Positions 59,270-64,000 of a stretch of 64,000 bases of DNA are shown here, in pieces; position 1 is the first letter of the stretch; every line of letters starts with the position of its first letter. A model generated the notes under the pieces. It saw only the letters and a program-made list of their open reading frames with translations. It was not told where the DNA came from and did not search any database. A program made the translations under genes and the position numbers. The stretch comes from Prauserella cavernicola. Lineage in GTDB: Bacteria > Actinomycetota > Actinomycetes > Mycobacteriales > Pseudonocardiaceae. The stretch spans positions 1,239,137 through 1,303,136 of the forward strand of contig NZ_JAENJH010000001.1 of assembly GCF_016595675.1 (NCBI RefSeq). Reading direction: 5' to 3'.

Positions 59270-60133
59270 GTGTTTCTCGTCGTCTTCGTCGCGTTGCTCG
59301 CCGCCGCCGCGAACGCCCTGGGCTCGGTGTTGCAGCGGGTGGGTGTGCGCACCGTGCCCCGGAACGAGCGGATGTCGGTGCGCGTGCTGCGCAGGTTCGC
59401 CAGCCAGCGCGTGTGGCTGCTGGGCATCACGGCGACGCTCGCGGGCACGGCGCTCCAGGCCATCGCGCTCGCCTTCGGCCCGCTCGTGCTGGTCCAGCCG
59501 CTACTCATCAGCGAGCTCTGTTTCGCGCTGGTGTTGTCCGGCCTGGCGTTCGGCAGCCGGTTGCGGACCAGGGAGTGGGCCGCGGTGGGCGCCACCGCGG
59601 CGGGAGTCGCACTGCTGCTGGTGGCGCTCGCACCCGGCGGCGGAAGCCCCCGCGACGCGTCGATCGGCGCCTGGATCCTCGGCTGTCTGCTGACCATCGC
59701 CGTGGTCGGCTGCCTGGTGCTGCTGAACCACCGCGACCGGCACGCCCATCACGCGGTGTATCTCGGGACGGCCGCGGGCACGTGGTTCGCCTTTACGGCC
59801 GCGCTCGTCGCCGCCGTCACCGCCGCGCTCACCGCGGGCGGCGTCGTGGCGGCGCTCTCGGCGTGGCAGACCTACGGCCTGATCCTGGCCGGGCCTGCCG
59901 GGTTCTTTCTGCTGCAGCAGATGTTGCGGGCGGGCAGGCTCGAGGCCTCCCAGCCCGCCCTCGTGCTGTCCAACCCGCTGGCCGCGCTGGGCTGGGGTGT
60001 CGTGGTGTTCGGCGAGCACGTCCGCGGTGGCGGGTGGATCACCGTCGACCTCCTCGCGCTGGCGGTCATCGCCGTGGCCACCAGCATGCTCGCCCGTTCC
60101 TCGCTGCTGAACGACCGCGCCGCCGCCGACTGA
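59270..60133 (+). CDS. DMT-superfamily (EamA/NIPA-like) membrane protein
   Basis: 287 residues from GTG with about nine to ten transmembrane helices arranged as two similar halves. The ends of helices such as LGSVLQRVGVRTVPRNERMS, LQAIALAFGPLVLVQPLLIS, VQPLLISELCFALVLS and RLEASQPALVLSNPLAALGW resemble the DMT group that includes NIPA-type magnesium transporters and EamA proteins. The substrate is unknown. The ribosome site is weak. It precedes the PspA operon but is separated by 135 bases. Confidence 0.85.
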   Translation: MFLVVFVALLAAAANALGSVLQRVGVRTVPRNERMSVRVLRRFASQRVWLLGITATLAGTALQAIALAFGPLVLVQPLLISELCFALVLSGLAFGSRLRTREWAAVGATAAGVALLLVALAPGGGSPRDASIGAWILGCLLTIAVVGCLVLLNHRDRHAHHAVYLGTAAGTWFAFTAALVAAVTAALTAGGVVAALSAWQTYGLILAGPAGFFLLQQMLRAGRLEASQPALVLSNPLAALGWGVVVFGEHVRGGGWITVDLLALAVIAVATSMLARSSLLNDRAAAD

Positions 60134-60268
60134 CGTCGCACCGCCGTGCGCGGTTTGCGGGATTGGGGACTTTCGCCTCTACCGGCAGGGCCGCACGACC
60201 CAATGCCGTGGACTGGCGGGGAGACGACTCTCGACAGCGAAGCGCCCGTCAGGAAAGGAATGGCCGTC

Positions 60269-61042
60269 ATGGGTATCGCGCGCCGCATCGCCCTGCTGTT
60301 CCGGGTCAAGGCCAACAAGACGCTCGACCGGGCAGAGGATCCGAGGGAAGTACTCGACTACTCGTACCAGCGTCAGGTGGAGATGCTGGCCAAGGTGCGC
60401 CGCAGCCTCGCCGATGTCGCCACCAGCCGCAAGCGGGTCGAGCTGCAGATCGGGCAGGCCCGCCAGTCCACCGAGCGGCTACAGGACCAGGCCGTGCAGG
60501 CACTCGGCATGGGCAAGGAGGATCTGGCCAGGGAGGCGCTGACCCGGCGCTCGAGCGCGCTGTCACAGATCGACCAGCTGCAGCCGCAGGCCGAGGCACT
60601 CCAGGCCGAAGAAGACAAGCTCACCGTCGCCGCACAGCGCCTGCAGGGCAAGGTGGAGGCGTTCCGCACGCGCAAGGAGACCATCAAGGCGACCTACACC
60701 GCGGCCGAGGCACAGACCAAGATCGGTGAGGCGGTCTCGGGAATCTCCGAGGAGATGGGCGACGTCGGGCTGGCCATGCAGCGCGCCGAGGACAAGACGG
60801 CGCAGATGTCCTCCCGCGCGCAGGCTCTTGACGAGCTGATGGCCTCCGGCGCACTCGACGACGCCGCGCTGCCCGTGGGCCAGCAGGACGACATCCAGGC
60901 CGCCCTCGAACAGTCCCGCGGCGGGCAGCCCACCATCGACAGCCAGCTGGCGCAGCTCAGAGCGCAGCTGCCTTCGGCATCCCCGCCGGCCCAGCTCGAG
61001 ACCGGCACACCCACCACGAGGGAAGGAGACGAGTCCACGTGA
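60269..61042 (+). CDS. pspA: PspA/IM30 (ESCRT-III-like) membrane stress protein
   Basis: 257 residues from the ATG at 60269; an ATG at 60260 lies on top of the AGGAAAGGA ribosome site. The N-terminal MGIARRIALLFRVKANKTLD is the amphipathic membrane helix, followed by EDPREVLDYSYQRQVEMLAK and a long coiled coil to about residue 215. The tail is Gln/Pro-rich. PspA binds stressed membranes and limits proton leakage. It overlaps the next gene by four bases. The operon contains no PspB, PspC or PspF but the actinobacterial set PspAA-HtpX-PspAB. Confidence 0.93.
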   Translation: MGIARRIALLFRVKANKTLDRAEDPREVLDYSYQRQVEMLAKVRRSLADVATSRKRVELQIGQARQSTERLQDQAVQALGMGKEDLAREALTRRSSALSQIDQLQPQAEALQAEEDKLTVAAQRLQGKVEAFRTRKETIKATYTAAEAQTKIGEAVSGISEEMGDVGLAMQRAEDKTAQMSSRAQALDELMASGALDDAALPVGQQDDIQAALEQSRGGQPTIDSQLAQLRAQLPSASPPAQLETGTPTTREGDEST

Positions 61043-61317
61043 TCATCCGCATCCTGGGCGAGGGACAGTACGAGTTCGACGACCACCGGCTCGACGAACT
61101 GAACGTGCTCGACGCCCGGTTACAGGACGCCGTCGACGCCGCGGATCCGGACCTGTTGAGGTCCGTGCTCACCGCGCTGCTCGACCTCGTCCGCACGCTC
61201 GGCACCTCGCTCGGCGCCGACGTGCTGGTCCCGTCCGAACTCGTGCTCCCGGCCGCCGACGCCGGCCTGGACGAGCTCCGTGATCTGCTCACCGACGAGG
61301 GCCTCGTCCCGGGGTGA
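61039..61317 (+). CDS. pspAA: PspA-associated protein PspAA
   Basis: 92 residues, GTG overlapping the pspA stop. IIRILGEGQYEFDDHRLDEL is the standard start of the family, and the end DAGLDELRDLLTDEGLVPG matches too. The PspAA domain is a small protein found only beside PspA-type genes in actinobacteria and relatives; it is thought to act with PspA, but its action is unknown. Confidence 0.92.
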   Translation: MIIRILGEGQYEFDDHRLDELNVLDARLQDAVDAADPDLLRSVLTALLDLVRTLGTSLGADVLVPSELVLPAADAGLDELRDLLTDEGLVPG

Positions 61318-61323
61318 GTTCGG

Positions 61324-62226
61324 ATGCAGACTCGATTCCTCCCCGATCGCCAGCTGACGGCCCGCATGCTGGTGACGATGTTCCTGCTCGGGCTGGTGTA
61401 CGTGGCGTTCGTCGCCGTCCTCGTCGTGCTGATCAAGTCGGTGGCCGTCATCGTCGCGATCGCCGCGGGGGTGCTGGCCGCGCAGTGGTGGTTCTCCGAT
61501 CGCGTCGCCCTGTACGCGATGCGCGCCCAGCCGGTGACCCCGCAGCAGGAACCGCGGCTGCACGCGATGGTGGACCGGTTGTGCGCCAACGCGAACATGC
61601 CGAAACCCCGGATCGCCGTCGCGAACACGGAGCTGCCCAACGCCTTCGCCACGGGACGCAGCGCCAAACGTGCGGTGCTGTGCGTGACCACGGGACTGAC
61701 CAGGCGACTCGACAACGAGGAACTCGAGGGCGTGCTCGCCCACGAGCTCTCGCACATCGCCCACCGCGACGTGGTCGTCCTGACCGTCGCGTCGTTCCTC
61801 GGCGTGCTCGCGGGGCTGGTCGCCCGGTTCGCCTTCTACTCGACCCTGTTCGGCGACGGTCGCAGGAGCAACCGCGACGACGGCCAGGTCTTTCTCATGA
61901 TCCTGCTCGTGATGGCCGTGTCGGTCGCCGTGTACGCCATCAGCTTCCTGCTCATCCGGGCGCTGTCCCGGTACCGGGAGCTCGCCGCCGACCGCGCGGG
62001 CGCGATGCTCACCGGCCGTCCTTCCGCGCTGGCCTCCGCGCTGACGAAGGTCAGCGGGCAGATGCGCAAGATTCCCACCAGGGACCTGCGTTCCGCCGCG
62101 GCGTTCAACGCGTTCTTCTTCGCGCCGGCCACCGGAACCGGGATGAAGGTCCACAACCTGCTGGCCACGCACCCGCCGTTGCAGCAGCGGCTCGACCAGC
62201 TGGCCGGGATGACGAAACAACTGTGA
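61324..62226 (+). CDS. htpX: M48 zinc metalloprotease HtpX
   Basis: 300 residues with four hydrophobic segments (two before, two after the active site). The catalytic HELSH (His140, Glu141, His144) lies in GVLAHELSHIAHRDVVVL, with the third ligand Glu in YRELAADRAGAMLTG. The end THPPLQQRLDQLAGM is typical. HtpX degrades damaged membrane proteins. In this operon it is combined with PspA functions, as in other actinobacteria. Confidence 0.95.
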   Translation: MQTRFLPDRQLTARMLVTMFLLGLVYVAFVAVLVVLIKSVAVIVAIAAGVLAAQWWFSDRVALYAMRAQPVTPQQEPRLHAMVDRLCANANMPKPRIAVANTELPNAFATGRSAKRAVLCVTTGLTRRLDNEELEGVLAHELSHIAHRDVVVLTVASFLGVLAGLVARFAFYSTLFGDGRRSNRDDGQVFLMILLVMAVSVAVYAISFLLIRALSRYRELAADRAGAMLTGRPSALASALTKVSGQMRKIPTRDLRSAAAFNAFFFAPATGTGMKVHNLLATHPPLQQRLDQLAGMTKQL

Positions 62227-62244
62227 CCGGAAAGGCGCCGTGGC

Positions 62245-62823
62245 ATGGGACTACTCGACATCCTGCTCGGCCGCACCAAGCCGCCCAAGCCCGACCTCGA
62301 CGTGCTGTTCGCGATTCCCGGCGCCGCCTACACGGTCGAGGCCGGCCTCGGGTTCGTCCCCACCGGGGCCGGGGCCGTGTGCTTCAAGGCCGCCGAGGGC
62401 GGCGCGGCGGGCCGGACCAGGGAGGACATTCTGTCGTTGCTGCACCTCGACGAGACCACCGGCGTCACCGCCGCCGACGACGAGTACGGCTACACCTGGA
62501 TCACCTGCCGTCAGTCCACAGTGGATCTTCCCGCGTTGATGACTCAGTTGCACGCGGCCAACGCCACACTCGCCGACGCCGGGTTCGGCTCGTCGCTGCT
62601 GTGCACCGTCATCGGGTTCACCGGCACCGACCCCGCCAAGCCGCGCCGGCTGGGCCTGATCTATCTGTTCAAGCGCGGCAGCGTCTATCCCTTCGCGCCG
62701 AACGGGCCGCACACCCGCGACAGCGCGCTCGAGCTGCAGACCCGCGCCGCGCTCGCCGACGAGCTCCCCATCGAGCCCGATCTCGACCGCTGGTTCCCGG
62801 TCTGGTCCGCACCAGTGCCGTGA
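62245..62823 (+). CDS. pspAB: PspA-associated protein PspAB
   Basis: 192 residues. MGLLDILLGRTKPPKPDLDV, LFAIPGAAYTVEAGLGFVPT and RRLGLIYLFKRGSVYPFAP agree with the PspAB family, which is encoded next to HtpX and PspA in actinobacteria and named from that context. No catalytic residues are known. The word GTCCACAGTGGAT lies at 62514-62526. It begins 18 bases after htpX and closes the operon. Confidence 0.9.
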   Translation: MGLLDILLGRTKPPKPDLDVLFAIPGAAYTVEAGLGFVPTGAGAVCFKAAEGGAAGRTREDILSLLHLDETTGVTAADDEYGYTWITCRQSTVDLPALMTQLHAANATLADAGFGSSLLCTVIGFTGTDPAKPRRLGLIYLFKRGSVYPFAPNGPHTRDSALELQTRAALADELPIEPDLDRWFPVWSAPVP

Positions 62824-62850
62824 GCCCTGTGCCGGGCTAGAGTCGCCTTT

Positions 62851-63270
62851 ATGGGTATGAGCATTCGGAACCAGCTCACCGGCACGGTCACGACTGTCGC
62901 GTCCGGTGAGGTGATGGCCACGGTCAAGGTGCGCCTGTCCGGTGGGCAGGAGATCACCGCCGCCATCACCCGGGAGTCGGTCGAGGAACTCGGACTCGCC
63001 GAGGGAACCGCCGTCCGAGTCCTGATCAAGGCCACCGAGATCTCGCTGGCCACCGGGCCGGTGAACGGCATCAGCATCCGCAACCAGCTGCCGGGCCGCG
63101 TCGCGGCGGTCGCCACCGGCGGCGCGATGGCGACGGTGAAGGTCAGCATCACCGACGGCGAGCTGACCGCGGCGATCACCCGCGACGGCGCCATCGAACT
63201 CGGCCTCGCCGAGAACAGCGCGGTCGTCGCGCTGGTCAAGTCCACCGAGGTCTCGCTGGCCACCGGCTGA
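62851..63270 (+). CDS. Double TOBE/Mop-domain protein (molybdopterin-binding-like)
   Basis: 139 residues made of two similar Mop/TOBE domains of about 65 residues. The first is SIRNQLTGTVTTVASGEVMA to EISLATG, and the second SIRNQLPGRVAAVATGGAMA to EVSLATG. Each has the pattern of molybdate/tungstate-binding molbindins, though TOBE domains also bind other oxyanions. It may buffer molybdate for the molybdopterin oxidoreductase at 24.5-27.9 kb, but distance makes this only a possibility. The ATG at 62851 may be followed by a second start at 62857. Confidence 0.88.
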   Translation: MGMSIRNQLTGTVTTVASGEVMATVKVRLSGGQEITAAITRESVEELGLAEGTAVRVLIKATEISLATGPVNGISIRNQLPGRVAAVATGGAMATVKVSITDGELTAAITRDGAIELGLAENSAVVALVKSTEVSLATG

Positions 63271-63374
63271 GCACGGCGAGCAGCGGGCGGCCGGTGCGCC
63301 GCGCCGCGGATCCCGGAGCTCTGGCGATTCCGGCGGCATGCGCGCGAGGTCGCCGAGCATGATCGAGGAGGTGG

Positions 63375-64000
63375 GTGTCCGCCGTGGGCAAGGCTCGCAC
63401 ACTCGCCGAGGTGTACCGGCACTTCGGTGAGGTCGACGCAGCCGATACGTCGCCACTGCAGGCACGCGTCGCTGTGGCGCTGAGCTCCTCGGCCGAGGCG
63501 CTGCGCGCCATCGAGACCGCGCCCGCGCGCAAGCGGAATCCCGCGCTCGTCCTCGCCGCGCTGAACGACCTGGCCCTCGCCGGACACGCACCGGCACTGG
63601 CCACGGCGTGTGCCGCCGCGGACTCCGACGCCGCCGCCGACGCGGCGATCGACGCGCTGCTGCACCTGACCGCGCAGGTCGTGGCCGTCGCCGGGCGCCG
63701 ACGGGTACGGACCAGCGAGACCGCCCGCTGCGCAGTGCTCTACCCCGCCGTCGCCGAGGCGGCACGCAGGGCGGGCGCGACCTCGGTAGGGCTGATCGAC
63801 GTGGACGGCGGGCCCGGGCTGAACGTCCACCTCGATCGCGTCGGCATCACCTACGACGACGGGCGAACGCTGGGCGACGCGTCGTCCCCGGTGCGGCTGC
63901 GGTCCTCGATCGTCGGGGGCAAGTCCGTTTCGGAGCTGGCGATTCCCGAGGTCGTGGCGCGGATCGGCGTCGGCATCGATCCGGTCGACGTCACCGACGC
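63375..64000 (+). CDS. DUF2332 family protein, N-terminal part (cut by the window end)
   Basis: About 209 residues are visible and the frame is open to the last base. The DUF2332 pattern is clear: ETAPARKRNPALVLAALNDL, RRRVRTSETARCAVLYPAVA (usually QTNEVGRC), GLIDVDGGPGLNVHLDRVG and PEVVARIGVGIDPVDVTDA. The fold is methyltransferase-like but the function is unknown. The serine in TSETARC and glycines in VDGGPGLN differ slightly from the family consensus. The GTG at 63375 follows GAGGAGG; the GTG at 63384 is an alternative. Confidence 0.85.
   Translation, partial: MSAVGKARTLAEVYRHFGEVDAADTSPLQARVAVALSSSAEALRAIETAPARKRNPALVLAALNDLALAGHAPALATACAAADSDAAADAAIDALLHLTAQVVAVAGRRRVRTSETARCAVLYPAVAEAARRAGATSVGLIDVDGGPGLNVHLDRVGITYDDGRTLGDASSPVRLRSSIVGGKSVSELAIPEVVARIGVGIDPVDVTD

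Overview
The window is GC-rich with strong third-position GC bias, many GTG starts, four-base ATGA/GTGA gene overlaps and typical actinobacterial markers (Lsr2, PspA-PspAA-HtpX-PspAB, a VKOR/DsbA pair, SlpD-type tripeptidyl aminopeptidases, a GPP34 protein). It reads as a chromosomal segment of a filamentous actinomycete, most likely a member of the Pseudonocardiaceae (Amycolatopsis, Prauserella or Saccharomonospora type). I see no rRNA, tRNA, CRISPR array, prophage or complete insertion sequence. The only transposase-like gene is a stand-alone HTH protein near 57.9 kb.

Layout. 0-2.5 kb: the end of a ThuA-like gene, a perfect intergenic palindrome, and an MmyB-type regulator divergent from an SDR. 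2.7-8.9 kb: a LacI-controlled catabolic locus. On the minus strand lie a CoA-transferase, a solute-binding-like protein without a signal peptide and an enoyl-CoA hydratase. On the plus strand lie an SDR and a DUF4432 epimerase-like protein. Tandem LacI-type operators sit between the two arms. 8.9-12.5 kb: two secreted alpha/beta-hydrolase peptidases. 12.6-18.1 kb: a two-component system divergent from a lipoprotein/adaptor/ABC/permease (MacB-like) export operon. 18.2-22.1 kb: a UGT-like glycosyltransferase, a DJ-1/AraC regulator, a saccharopine-dehydrogenase-like reductase and a methyltransferase.

22.1-37.3 kb is a large catabolic region. A three-gene minus operon encodes a molybdopterin oxidoreductase fused to its own reductase and 2Fe-2S domain, an ornithine-cyclodeaminase-like protein and an AtoE-type transporter. 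A GntR gene diverges from it. A second set follows: DHDPS-type aldolase/dehydratase, GntR, SDR, enolase-superfamily protein, a complete Fbp-like ABC importer (fused permease, binding lipoprotein, ATPase) and an FAH-family hydrolase. This looks like import and breakdown of a carboxylated substrate such as a sugar acid. At 39.8-46.6 kb an IclR regulator faces a seven-gene minus operon (metal hydrolase, cupin, HpcH aldolase, NMT1/SsuA-type ABC importer, flavin reductase), probably another organic-acid pathway.

46.9-51.5 kb holds housekeeping and envelope genes (GPP34, amine oxidase, CPBP protease, membrane acyltransferase, Lsr2). 51.5-56.7 kb is the most interesting control unit. A BlaI repressor gene lies among an NlpC/P60 hydrolase + M56 protease operon, a DsbA-like oxidoreductase + blaI operon and a VKOR + small membrane protein operon. 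All three promoters carry a TACTA-N7-TAGTA dyad (four sites counting one with a single mismatch), so cell-wall hydrolysis, membrane proteolysis and extracytoplasmic disulfide formation appear to form one regulon.

57.1-58.9 kb carries two near-identical 100-residue secreted proteins with a shared upstream block, on either side of a domesticated transposase-type HTH gene. The end of the window has a DMT-type membrane protein, the PspA stress operon with HtpX, a double TOBE/Mop protein and the start of a DUF2332 gene. Functions of the catabolic clusters are inferred from family membership and gene order only; their substrates cannot be named from sequence.
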